A stretch of DNA of 64,000 nt from Adiantum capillus-veneris (GCA_014529385.2 CM043946.1:39137558-39201557); one strand, 5' to 3'; counted from the stretch's first letter, positions 20,805-31,884 are shown. The notes: generated by a model from the letters alone, not told the origin. A program made the numbers and translations.

Positions 20805-22242
20805 ATGCATACGCCTCAGTTTATGCTTAATGCCAGGTTTGCCTCAAGTCTAATCAATCCTGACATTAAAGTCTTTTCAAAAAAATTGAGAGAAGGTATG
20901 GGTATGCGTCCCATGGAAGTGGATACAAGTGATAAAGGGGGTCCTTTGTCACTTCCTATCAACCAACACCATCAAGATCAGGACAAAGCATCTGAAGACC
21001 AGAATTAAGCATATGACAACTCAACAGAGGAAGTTGTAGTTATTATCCCTACCAAGGAACTAGAATTGTGGCACTCTCAGCTACAAGACAAAGTTATCAT
21101 AGGTTTAATGCTGAAAGTCCTTCCCTTGAAGCTCTAAAAGCTTGGATGACTTAGAACTGGGAGAACAAAAATATTAAGGTAACCCATGTGCAATACCTCC
21201 CAAATAATTATTATCTTTTTTTATGTGAGGATGCACATGATGCCCTTCAAATTGTTAGTCAAGGGCAATGGATTATAAAGAATTCCCCTTTGTCTGTCTT
21301 TAAATGATACATGGGCTTTATCCCAAGGGGACCTAAACCAACTAAGGCTCCGATTTGGGGTGACTTTCCTGATCTTCCTGTGAAATTTTACCCGTGGCTA
21401 GCGAATATAGGGTCCTATATTGGTAGGGTTTTAGTGCAAAGCGCCAGAGGATACATCAATCCCAAATGGGACCTCTAGCTACTCATAGAAGTGGATCTAA
21501 ATGATGATCTAAAAACTCTTATCCCTATCAAGGATTAAGAGGATAACCTCTTACATATGCAGCTGGTGGCATACAAGAACCTGCCTATGGCTTGCTTCCA
21601 TTGCCTCAAGCAAGGGAATTTCATTAAGGATTGTCCGGAAATTAAACCTTTGCCACCACATGACCCTCAAACTCCTCAAGAAAAGAAATACTTTCAACAT
21701 ATCACTAAGGGAAGCGGAACCAAAAACAATAGAAACTCAAAACCTTCTTCATCTAGAAATAAAAACAGCTTCAACCCTCTTTTGGTGGATTTTTTTTATC
21801 CCTTCAGCTATGATTTACAAGAACCAAAGGATAAAATTTTGAATGAGGACCTCAACCCTATAGGAGATGAGCGTAAGGTGACTACACCACAGGTATCTGT
21901 ACCCTCTCAAGCTACAAGTCAAGACGCTCTTCAATACCTCCCCACTCCTCTAGATAGCCCCATGAATGAGACAAGACGCCCTCCTCCTCATCTGATTCTG
22001 AGGATTGTGCTATCCCTAACACCCAAGACAAGGATAAGCAGATAGTGGATGATTCTTTATTTGCTGCTCAACTTCAAGCTCAAGAAAATATGGTGAAAGC
22101 TCAGATTAGTATGGATCCAAAAAAATCAGTGAATATCTTAATGACTCAAGCTGAGGAAGAGAGATTACCACTGCCTCCCACCATCTCAACTAAAAGGCAA
22201 AAGAGGCATCCAAGGACCCTACAAGAGTCTATGTGTCCCTAG
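20805..22242 (+). pseudogene. LINE ORF1 (DUF4283-type RNA-binding protein with zinc knuckle), broken
   Basis: Pieces in three frames read in order as a plant L1 ORF1. First come LEALKAWMT and THVQYLPNNYYLFLCEDAHDAL (RNA-binding-like fold). Then GQWIIKNSPLSVF, WGDFPDLPVKFYPWLANIGS, and a knuckle in the frame at 21557-22045, CFHCLKQGNFIKDC. The position normally occupied by the metal-binding His is Asn. A Lys/Ser/Asn-rich linker and acidic segments follow. Several stops and frameshifts (for example 21120-21190 and 21480-21540) show it is dead. Such proteins bind LINE RNA in the retroposition particle. Confidence 0.62.
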
Positions 22243-22267
22243 CCAAACCTTCCAAGAATAGCAAAAA

Positions 22268-22363
22268 ATGAAGTGTCCTAATATCATAGCTATCTCTTTT
22301 AACTATAAAGGTCTAGCAAATCCCAACAGGTTCAACAGCACGAAAAAACTCAATTTTTGTTAA
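22268..22363 (+). pseudogene. LINE ORF2, first 31 codons of the endonuclease
   Basis: ATG at 22268 opens NIIAISFNYKGLANPNRFN, which matches the start of plant L1 endonucleases (I.S.N.RGL.NP). A TAA follows at 22361-22363, and no later part of ORF2 is present. Confidence 0.5.
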
Positions 22364-22371
22364 AACATCAT

Positions 22372-23223
22372 TTGTAATGAGTACTTAGCCTAGTGCAGAA
22401 TCCGGGGTGAAATGGCACTTCCAAATTGTACATACAAAGCTATTTGACCCCTCAAACTCTATTTTTGGTTAACCTAAGGTAGCCTTAGTATATAAGGTAC
22501 CTTGGTCACTTTTGTAAAAAGAACTTAATCAAAATGAAGGTTTTAGCACTGCCATCTGCTGTCTACTATGTGTGAGAGAGAAAGAGAGTGAGAGTGAGCT
22601 TCATCCTTACGCTACTCCCTACTCGTTCATCGCATTATAGATCCAACTTCACCATCACGCTAGCCTTGACAATAGCTATGCGACAACACCAAGCATTCCT
22701 CACGGAATGGAGCAAACACGCTTGCACATCTATGAGCTATTTGTGGCTGTAACTATGTCAAACAATGTCTGTTTTTTGCCTGCAAGTAGTCATTAGAATC
22801 GTGGTGACATAAACTACGCATAAGTACTCATAGATTTCAGTTTCGTGCACTTTCAGAATTCGGCTCTATCTTTATACGCGTTTTTTGCAAATGGGTCTAG
22901 AGCTAGGGTTTTGAGTGTAGAGGCTTTGGGACAGGTGTATCCTAGTGAGGGAATGGTGTTCCTTAAGTTTCGTAGGAGTCTGGCTTGGTTTAGAGTGTTT
23001 CCTTCCGTTTGTGTGTATGTGGGTAGGTGGTGTAGTTGAGAGCAGTTAGATTCTAGATTGTGGTTTAGTTGGCCTTCCAGAGTGTTGTATGTGTAGGATG
23101 GTCTCAGCTTAAAAGAGATTTCCTCCGTGTGCCTATCGTGTCATCTATGTCCTCAATTGACATTATGTTGATCTAGGTTGTGTTTCATGCACTTTATGGG
23201 TGGTGTGATTCGCTCCAGCAACA
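22372..23223 (+). repeat. 5' LTR of element D (left end inferred)
   Basis: The right end is set by the primer-binding site, and the left end is placed at the first TG after LINE homology stops. A TATA box (AGTATATAAGG, 22487-22497) would put U3 at about 140 bases. The second LTR was not found, so the ends are not confirmed. Confidence 0.5.
22487..22497 (+). promoter_or_regulatory. TATA box in the element D LTR
   Basis: AGTATATAAGG lies about 115 bases from the inferred LTR start, within a plausible U3. Confidence 0.5.
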
Positions 23224-23224
23224 T

Positions 23225-23241
23225 TGGCACCGCTGCCGGGG
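23225..23241 (+). other. tRNA-Asp-type primer-binding site of element D
   Basis: TGGCACCGCTGCCGGGG differs at two positions from TGGCGCCGTTGCCGGGG, the complement of the 3' end of plant tRNA-Asp(GUC). Confidence 0.8.
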
Positions 23242-25275
23242 ATACAAGGACTTAGGTAGGTATTCCTACTAACACTCGTGTGATGGTTGCTTGCTTTAGT
23301 TTAGGCTAAAGAAAGCATTTTTCTTAAGTGGATCCGGAAGAGGGTATTCCGCGATCAAGTGGATAGCCAGGAAGCATGTGTCTTGCCAAGGATCTGCGAC
23401 TAGGTAGATTTGGTTAAGATTTGTAGAATAGAGTAGTTGTTGGTGGTCGAGTGGTTTGTGAGTGATAAAAGCATTTGGTAGTCCGTGTGTGGCATTGAAG
23501 TATTTTTCGACTCATATATGAAAAACACCATATGATTTGTAGGAGTAGCTTTAGATAAGTAATCTGACTTTAATATGACTTTAATTAGAGCTATTCACCA
23601 AATTGATCTATTTGCTAAGTGCTTCTTTGCATTTGAAATCACAGAAAAGTGTGCTTTTGATCTCAAAAATGCAAAAAACAGCTTTCTCTTGATATTTTTA
23701 ATGACTGATTGGTGTTGAGTATATAAGAGGGCACGTACAAGAGGTCTATATACAAAAACTGCAATTCTATAAACTTGGACATTATACACATATACAGTCT
23801 CAAGGGACATTTGGAGTCCAAATTTTAAAAAATTGACTGCACCAGTGTGTTTAGAAGAGGGGTTTTACCCTATGTACACATTGAAACTAGAGTTTTGGCC
23901 AACTTTGGACACCCAAAAGACAAAAGACGGAGTGTCAAAAACGGAAAAAAGAAAAACTTGAGATTCTGAGCATAGTTTTGCATGAAAATTGGTAGAAATG
24001 CTTGAAAACCAGTGCTACAGACTTGGGGATAACTATGAATGAATTTTGTCTAAAAACTCATCAACAGACATCATAGGGGTATGATGTCTAAGGGACGATT
24101 TTGACAAAAATTTTGAGCTTTTGACATTATATTCATCTTCTGCATGATATTGAGTCCATACACGAAATCTCATGTCATTTGGACTTATAGATTGAGAGTT
24201 AAAGGGACTTTACTCTTTCAGGGGAATTCCTTGTGAAAATGGATGATTTTGTCCAATTCTGACATCCAAAATTTTTTGTAAGCACATATTCTTGTTCTAC
24301 ACACTAAGGGGAAACTATGGTAGAAACATAAGTAAAATCCGAACAAAAGACATTATGCTCAAAGAGAAGATTACCTCCCAACCAGTCCTTATTCCGGATC
24401 TCTCAAAGCCATTTGAGGTCCAATGTGATTAATGTCTTAGAGGCTAGATATGGGGTCAAAAGTTACAACTGAGTGCACCCTTGTGATCTATAGCATTTAG
24501 GAATCATATAGGCCAAATTTCATCAAATTTGGAGTATTTTTGGGCTTGCAAAGACCATAAGACGCATCTAGGCAAGTTAATCCTTGTATTGGCCAGTGTA
24601 CTGAGGAATCTCTGAACAAAACTCACTTCATTCTGACCAGCTAGATATCATACGCGTATGATGTCTAGAGGGCACTTTTAGATACCAAAATTGAAATTTG
24701 AGCTTACCAGGGTGTTAAGCACCACAAGACAAGCTCACAAACCAAATTTTGTCAAAATCTGAGCACATAGACTTTATACGTGTATAATATCTCAAGGCCA
24801 GATCTGAAAGTCAAAATTCACTTTTGACCACATAGGGGGTTGGGAAATAATGTTTTAAGATTGCTTGCAAAATTTCATCTCATTTGGACACATACTTTTT
24901 GCATATAGAAAGACTTTACAGATACAAGACTGTAAGGGAGAAAAAGTGGTGATTTAAACAATTTTGACATCCAAATTTGTTGTAATCACATATTCTTGTT
25001 GTATGCATCAAGGAGTACCTTGGGTAGAAATCTAAGTAAATTTTGAGTCAAAAGACATCATACGTGTATGATGTCTCATAGGCCAGATCTGGGTCAAAAC
25101 AGACATTTGAGTATACCTTAGTGTCCTAGAGCATAAAAAAAGCCCCTGGCCAAAATTTCATTGAGATTGGAGCTCATTTGAGCTTGTAAAGGCCAGAAGA
25201 CAGATCTAGACAAATTCATGCTTGTAATGATCATAACTTGCCCAAAAAATGTCCAAATTAAATTCTTACATTTGC
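23242..25275 (+). other. Element D leader, left part, with degenerate repeats
   Basis: Non-coding. It holds imperfect tandem modules of about 285 bases, recognisable by recurring phrases such as ACATATTCTTGTT, TAGAAATCTAAGTAAA and CAAATTTCATC. Each module carries one copy of a 24-base palindrome with core ATCATACGCGTATGAT. Copies are at 24066-24089, 24643-24666 (near-perfect), 24769-24792 and 25053-25076, and a half copy is near 24349. The leader continues at 55913-56545. Confidence 0.65.
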
Positions 25276-25432
25276 TGCTAACCACGAGCGTCTACTTCTA
25301 GTAGTCATGGGCCGGGCTTGTCGATCCAATAGGAAAAGGGTAAGAGTGATCACCGATGAGAGGCGCACTCTAACTGGAACATTCAAGGGTTAGTTGGCTA
25401 AGCACGGGTGCCCAAGTGTGAATGGGCGAGCT

Positions 25433-25442
25433 CATATAAAAG
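25433..25442 (+). promoter_or_regulatory. TATA box of the element E 5' LTR
   Basis: CATATAAAAG. The same motif occurs at 55546-55555 in the 3' LTR and on the minus strand near 52141-52152 in the F 5' LTR. The F 3' LTR copy (near 32303) is mutated. Confidence 0.65.
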
Positions 25443-25531
25443 TCCCCTAAACCTCAAAATCACTCATTCTCTCATTTGTGCAATTGAAGACTGCTCTTGC
25501 TCCATCTCCATCTTCTTCTTCTTCATTTCCT

Positions 25532-25536
<5 letters not shown>

Positions 25537-25602
<66 letters not shown>

Positions 25603-25622
25603 ATGAGAGAGAGAGAGAGAGA
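25537..25622. repeat. (GT)n-(GA)n compound microsatellite in the E 5' LTR
   Basis: About 32 GT units and 9 GA units. The 3' LTR of the same element has only about six GT units, so the tract changed length after insertion. Confidence 0.95.
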
Positions 25623-25865
25623 GTGATCAAGCATTGTGACGATGGCTTGGCGACGACGAGGCGGTTGAGCGTAGCACGACGGTAGCTCCTTCTTCTTCGC
25701 GGCGAGGAATCCTCCACGAAGGCGAGTGTAGGGCGGTGAGTGACACACCCTTGCTCTCTTGAGCTTGCTAGATTAGTCTGGTTGTGTGCTTGTAGCCATT
25801 TGTGGCTCGCACACACTGTACGGCAAGTCCCTTGCATTGACACGTGCGATAGACACGCATATTTG

Positions 25866-25882
25866 CGGCACCGTTGCTGGGG
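25866..25882 (+). other. tRNA-Asp-type primer-binding site of element E
   Basis: CGGCACCGTTGCTGGGG, three changes from the exact tRNA-Asp complement TGGCGCCGTTGCCGGGG. Element F keeps a closer copy at 51717-51733. Confidence 0.78.
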
Positions 25883-26532
25883 AAATGCCCTGCATTAAGC
25901 TCAAATAGCACTCTATGCTGCTTTGTGGTGCATTATGAAATGTAGGAAAGGTAGAGAAAGAAGGTGTGTGGCTTGTTGAGAAGGATTTGTGACCTTTTTT
26001 TTGATGCACTGTACTGTTTTTGTTAATAAGGTGTTGCAATGTACAATGTTTTTTGTTTTCTTTGTTGATAAGGTGTTAGAAATAAGGTAGTAGATCTATA
26101 ATGTTAGCTCTATAAGGTACGATAAGTAGATATGTTAGTTAATTAGTTGATGTAGTACTGTGTTAGTGTGTAACAGTAGTAGCTATGTTAGTTGCAAGTA
26201 GGTAGGTTAGGCGGGACCGGGATCGAGAATATTTCCCAAGCCTAAGCCCAAGCCCAAGCCCACGCTCAGGCTCAGGCCTCACTCACCCTTTAGAATTAAT
26301 TATTTTAGCCTCACACCTATGTAAAAATTGGCTTTTTGAGGACCAACGTAGCTTCAGGTAACCGGAACGTTGTGCTAGAAAGCACACCATGACTTCCTGA
26401 GTGATACACTCATTTTGAGCTATTACACCCTCTAATCCAAAAATTGATCGTCAAAGGACATCAAAAAACGAGTGAAAACGGGGTGCAGAACACCCAAAAA
26501 ATCAAGCGGTTAACCTTCGAGGATATTCGCTG
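25883..26532 (+). other. Leader of element E
   Basis: Non-coding. It contains a short array of CCAAGC-type hexamers (about 26235-26280) that is also present in the F leader (51270-51325, opposite strand). No ILPLI-type small ORF was found here. Confidence 0.55.
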
Positions 26533-29500
26533 ATGCTTGTAGGGTGCCAAAGTCACATGCACCTATGCCTTGGTCGTGTGCTAGAGGATGAGCACATCGA
26601 GAGTGTCTCCGTTTACACGGGCACTCAATATTCCTCTACCTTAGGCTCTGGGCCCTCGGCGGGGACCCAAGGTAGTACAACCCAAGCCCCAAACATAGCG
26701 GCTAGTGACTCTTCCTTTGACTAAGACGTCATGGAGGGTTACTCAATGCCTAATCCTGATAGTTCAAACCAAGACATGCATGCCATGGGCCCACGGTCTA
26801 GGCCAAGCGTGCTTAGTCGCTTGAAGAAAAACATTAGTAGAGCCACTCGCTCCGAACATGGAGCTGGCGATGTAAATGAGGGGGGTGGGGAAGTAAATTT
26901 TCCATTCATGACCAACATAGACCCCATGCTCTTGGAGAGTGTGCACATGAATACTCCATTCATTGCACCCCTGACTCTTCAGAGCTATTCCCCTCCGAGG
27001 TTATATTACCTGATGGTAGAAGCCTTGTCGGAAAGGAAATCGGCTAGGGAAAAGGAAATCGAGAGCTTACGCAAGGTGGAGCAATGAAGAGAGTTAAAAG
27101 TTAAAGCCCCTATGTCAATATCATTGCTAGGAGAGCAATCAAGTGCTCCTGAATTAGCGACCACTAAGGGTCAACCCATAGAGAGCCACATTGCATCTAG
27201 TTCAAAGGACACCCCTAGCACCTCAATCCTAGATGGAGCATTTCTAAATGAGAATTGATAGTACAAACTACAAACGGAAACTCTAACCGACCTATACACA
27301 GGTCACACCTATCACGTGGGTTGGTTAGATGTCCTACAATCCACAACGGGTGCTACTAGTGTAGAGGATCAACAACAAAGAGATTGTGAGGTCATAGGTC
27401 ATCTATAGGGTTATTGAGCTAGAGAGATAGAACAAGGGGATCTACATGCCTTCAACGGGTCTTATGAGATTATTGGATACAGAGAAGGCTAAACAACCAA
27501 CCTTATCGCAAATGGAGACTCCTTCGGTAAGTTCGATGGATCCTCCATATGTTGTTTCACCAGGGGTCTCAGTGCAATCTGAGCCCACAAGTGATAGCTT
27601 TACCTTTCCAAGTCTAGCTCATCTTTCCCTTGATGACACCATGGATACCATGCCTACCCCAATGATGGGTATGCCAAGAAACACACCATGGACCTCATTT
27701 GTTAGTAAAGCACCACTGACATTGTAGATCATTGCCTGCAACAGTACCTACAAGTGTGTACCAATGGTATACACCTATGGGTCCTCATACTCGTGTAGTT
27801 TCTATCCCTCCCATTGTTTCAACAACCTATGCCCCACAACCCTAACACCCAAGCTCTTATTTCAATGGGACCATATCGACTAGCATTAGCATGTCACATC
27901 CGACGTCTGCTATGCCTAGGGCCACACATATGAACTTTGGGCCAACACATGGCACAACACCGTACCAAACTTGAAACCCAAGGTTTTCCTATGCACCAAG
28001 CCCAATGCCAATACCTACTTCACATATAGTCTCTGGAGCGCCTTCACCCACGGTGTCTGCTCACTTAGGTGACTTGGCAACATTTGCTCAAGCTGTCGGT
28101 CGATCTATTTGTTGAGAATATGTGTAACACATCTGATAGAGAACCTAGAAGTAAGGTAGTACAAATATCCAAGCTCACATAAAAGTTTAGTGGAGACGGG
28201 GATGTGAGAAATCATATTGAATTGTTCGAACAAATATGCAATTCTCTTGGAGAACACAATGACCTGCATAAGAATAATTCTTTAAGCCTAACCTTAAGTG
28301 GGAAGGCTAGGGATTGGCATAGAACCCTAAGGGTGGAAGAAAAAATTATTTACCCTACTCTTAGGAGAATGTTCTTGAAAGAAGACATACGAGAGGGAGA
28401 GCATTGGGGTGTAGCCTCTTAGCTCCAGAAATCCCAACAAAAGGAAGGAGAGTCTGTGAGAGACTTTATTAGCCGCTTGAAGCATTTGAATTTTTGTTGT
28501 AATCCAAATGAGTGCTTCAATAATAATCAATTGCTTGATAGATTCGTTAGGGAATTACGACATGAGATATCTACAATGGCCTAGTCATTAGCGGTATCTC
28601 CAGTGCTAGGACCGCAACCACCACATTCGAGAATCACTTATGTGAATCAAGTGGATTGTGAGTCATCTATTGCTTGTTTCGAAGGTTGTGAGGAAGATAT
28701 AGACCCTAATATTTCCTATGGGATTAATGCCCTTGAAGAAATTCCACAATACTAAATGGAGGACTATTGGGGACAAGTCAAACCTGTCTATCAAGTAGCT
28801 GCTCTTGCTGCAAGAGGCCAAAATATCAATTACACTTCCAAGAGACCACCTCTTCAATGCTATGAGTGTGGAGGTCCACATCGTGTGGCCGAGTGTCCTA
28901 TTAGGCTTCAAAAGAATGCTACACTAATGTAAACCAATCAAGTGTGCACGTCTACTATTCCGATAGTCATGTGTAATCAATGTGGCCTAGATCATTTGAT
29001 TGCTCAATGTCCAAATAATCGAAATGCACCGAAGATCACGTCAATGAACTTGATTGAGGTTACTGAGGAGCCATCACACAGTACACATGTGGCACTTGTA
29101 AACGTACTCACACGATCGATGCTCCAAAAACAAAATTATATTCTTGAAGAAAGAGACACGGCATCAATTTCCCAATCTCAGAAGAAGAAGAAAACACGAA
29201 GGAAGAGATTGCAAAAAGCAACGAAGTTAGACCTCAGTTCAAAGACTAGCATAGGGACTAGTGACGACTCCGTATATATGAACGATGCTGAAGAGGATTC
29301 TGATTCAGGTGAAACCATGGAAACCAAAACGACCACTAATAAATGAACCAACAAGGAAGATCGTCATGAGCCACAATGGTCAGGACCCAAAAAATAAGAT
29401 AGGAACTTACCCAAACCCTACAGAGGAGATCGAGCGAGTCAAGCAATTAAGGAGTTTGGTAGAAGATACCCAAAGGGATTTAGAGCCAGCACCTAAGCAG

Positions 29501-30120
29501 ATCCAGATTATTGACACAGTGTTCCCTATGCAACAACAACCTCATCAAGTCCATAGACCCTTAGCCATACCTAGTGTCATCCAAGAAGAAAGTGACTTAA
29601 AGTCATAGGAAAGTGGGCGTACTCACTTCTTGTTGGAAAGAATGTTTACAGAGGGACTACCTGATCCTATCGAAGAAATGGAGATCCCATCTTCCCCATG
29701 TCAAGGGGTTGAAGCCCAAAAGATTTTGTTAAATATTTCCAAACTGATGGATTTCATGGCTTCAAAGGTTAGAACCACCATCATATCCAAACTATATGGA
29801 GACCCTCAGCTATTCTTAGCTCTTCGAGCTTTCCTCAATGGAGAACTGAAGGTCCGGCTACCACAATTTGCACAGATGGATGGAGTTATGGAGATTCCAA
29901 TAGAGTAGGAACACTTAGATCCACAACCCAACCTAGATGAGAACCCTATCGTAGAAATACATGTTAACAAGTTGGGACAATACTTTGAGGGAGATGAATC
30001 CAATGCAACCATACCAATCACTACCAAGTGATTAACTGTGAAGGGAATCCTTGATGGTGGCGTTGGGGTTAGCATTGTGACTAAAAATTCATGGAACTAT
30101 GGAGGGTGATTTAAACCTAG
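26533..30120 (+). pseudogene. Element E gag and protease start, heavily broken
   Basis: It aligns throughout with the better-preserved copy in element F. The N-terminal Ser-rich region has MPNPDSSNQDMHAMGP. The capsid-like domain lies around 28190-28560 (KFSGDGDVRNHIELFEQI, LTLSGKARDWHRTL). Two zinc knuckles remain: CYECGGPHRVAEC near 28858 and CNQCGLDHLIAQC near 28974. An acidic and basic linker follows, then the retropepsin centre GILDGGVGVSIVT near 30045-30085. Near 28590 about 500 bp present in F, including two further knuckles, is missing. At least ten stops or frameshifts are present. No reverse transcriptase follows. Confidence 0.75.
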
Positions 30121-30230
30121 GACGCACATGGATGATAGCCACCAAATGCACTATTGATTGGGGGATAGGGGGTGTCACAACGTAGAAACCAACTCTTAGA
30201 CCTGCCACTCAAGACATAGTCCCTGAGATA

Positions 30231-31247
30231 TTGCCTCTTAAGGAAATAAAACCCAAAAATTTGCATGTCCAAGAGGTTGAACCATATGTCCCCATAGTCC
30301 AACTCTCTAGAGCTTCAACTGAAGTAGTTGAAATAAAGCTTGAGACACAAAAGACCCATCTCAATATAACAAAGAAAACATACAAGTGGGTCCCTAAAGC
30401 TTCTTTAGCGACCATAGCTAGTGCTAAAAGACAAGATCCTGGTAAGAGACGTCCCACTTGCCCCAAGAAATGTAAAGAAACTTTGCGTTGGATTCTAAAA
30501 AACTATTGGAAGCCCAAGGGTACTATGAAGAAAATGATCAAGTCTGGGTGTCAAAATGTAAATTATGCTCTTACTTGTCACCTGGCCCATGTAAGCCCGA
30601 TTTTATGGCTCCAAAACAAATTGAAGATTGTGGAAAGGAAAAAATCACGGAATGCTACACACCTACTCCGGAGCTAGTTTGGGTACACACCTGCTCCAGA
30701 GCTAGTTTGGGTACCGAAGAAAGAACAATTTGTTCCACCTAGCTCATGAACAGGGAAGTCAAATGAACCTTCTTGCTCTTCATGTAGTTCCTATATGGAA
30801 ATAGAATCTTCGACACAACCTCCACCTACCATTGTTCATATCTATATTAACACGAAAGAGTTTGCACCTCCCGTTGTAAGTTCACCACCTACAACAACGT
30901 TGCAAATAAAATCATGGGAGAGTATCTTACCATCCTTGTAACTAGATGAAATGCATAGGGCGGTCAAAAACTATAGGTTAAAAGCCTTCACCCATAACAA
31001 CTTGGAACAATTAGTTTCAAAAGGTGAGGACATCATTCCAAAAGGTATGATCTACCCAAGGAAGGGGGGAGTGTTTGCTGACATCCATCATTCACTTGCT
31101 TCCCTCTCAACCTTCCTCCCTGACCTCTCAATCTCCAATCCTAAGGAATGTATATATAAAGCCTTACACTCACAAAAACAAGATAAAAAAGTAAAAGATC
31201 AAGAGCCACCAAACAATAATGTGGAAACTTGCAAGTTCTATACATAA
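30231..31247 (+). pseudogene. Element E post-protease region, unknown domain
   Basis: The phrases KKTYKWVPKASLAT, CPKKCKETLRW, YYEENDQVWVSK and PELVWV match the C-terminal part of the F polyprotein (34135-35241). This region is basic, with repeated Trp-Val-Pro motifs, and resembles no pol domain that I know. The start of this segment (30120-30350) does not align with F, so E has a different sequence between the protease centre and this domain. Confidence 0.5.
31058..31160 (+). promoter_or_regulatory. Internal polypurine tract and TATA box in element E
   Basis: AAGGAAGGGGGGA (31058-31070) is followed by GTGTTTGCTGACATCC, and TATATATAAA is at 31151-31160. The arrangement mimics a 3' LTR start with a promoter, yet it lies well inside the element. 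Element F has the same arrangement (tract 34115-34127, TATA 34025-34034, minus strand), so it predates both insertions. Confidence 0.5.
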
Positions 31248-31490
31248 CACAAAATCATAGAAACACATTATGCACAAGAACACCACCCTTGTAATATTTT
31301 CACTCTAACCATCATCAATCTGTGTGTATAGATATGACTAGTACGCTAGAGTCATCCACTCTTGCCTTGGGTGAGAGGTACCCTCATTACTTTTCACAAG
31401 TGTTTCACATGTTCTTTCTGGTGCTTTCCCTGTGAATAGGATTTGGTAGGTACGCTAGCATGTGAGAGGAATTTCGAGGAATAAGAAAGG

Positions 31491-31820
31491 TTGATACATC
31501 TCTTGACCACGATTGATCCATACTTAGTAGAGAGTGTCTCTCCCATTTCACAAGCCTACCCTTTTGACCAAGATAACTATAGGTGTTTAGTGACCTTCTT
31601 AGTAAACATTGGTGCCTTTGATGATGAAGAATATTTACATGATTACACGGATGACACATATGGTCTCATGGATGATGACTTTGTTTTTTTCAACGACGAG
31701 GATAGGGGTTTAGCCTTCGGATTCCCCCCAATCTCTACAATATCCTATTTCCTTGACTCTCTAGAGGGAGTGCAAATAATTAGGTTAGGGTTCCTTATGT
31801 TTTTTAATTGTGTTCAATAA
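31491..31820 (+). CDS. Acidic 110-codon ORF in the 3' part of element E, unknown
   Basis: The frame encodes a very acidic protein. Asp/Glu runs (FDDEEYLHDYTDD, MDDDFVFFNDEDRG) alternate with aromatic residues, and the C-terminus is hydrophobic. It lies about 330 bases downstream of the internal TATA box, so a separate transcript is conceivable. Element F has unrelated sequence in the same position, so nothing supports conservation. It may be a captured fragment or a chance ORF. Confidence 0.3.
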   Translation: MIHLLTTIDPYLVESVSPISQAYPFDQDNYRCLVTFLVNIGAFDDEEYLHDYTDDTYGLMDDDFVFFNDEDRGLAFGFPPISTISYFLDSLEGVQIIRLGFLMFFNCVQ

Positions 31821-31884
31821 GGGTTGGTACCTTTTTTCACTGGTGTGCCTCTGGAAGGTGGATGTTTGGTGGTGACTATTATTA

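Larger units (their letters stand above)
20805..22365 (+). mobile_element. Element L: plant L1-type LINE relic, ORF2 cut off
   Basis: It contains a degraded ORF1 followed by the first codons of ORF2. The sequence stops in the first 30-odd codons of the ORF2 endonuclease, just before the inferred 5' LTR of element D, so D may have inserted here or a deletion may have removed the rest. The right half of the LINE was not found beyond D. Confidence 0.6.
25276..25861 (+). repeat. 5' LTR of element E
   Basis: It starts TGCTAACCACGAGCG. A TATA box (CATATAAAAG, 25433-25442) is followed by a long GT tract (25537-25601) and a GA tract (25605-25622). It ends near CACGCATA, four bases before the primer site. 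It matches 55390-55911 and, on the opposite strand, the LTRs of element F. Confidence 0.88.

Noticed and set aside
24066-25076. CRISPR-like array suggested by regularly spaced palindromic repeats
   Set aside because: The spacing is about 285 bases, the repeats are degenerate and lie in a plant retrotransposon leader; no cas genes are possible in this context.
25464-25843. ORFs on both strands over the LTR of E with (TH)n or (CV)n runs
   Set aside because: The same microsatellite effect, lying in LTR sequence; the equivalent frames differ between LTR copies.
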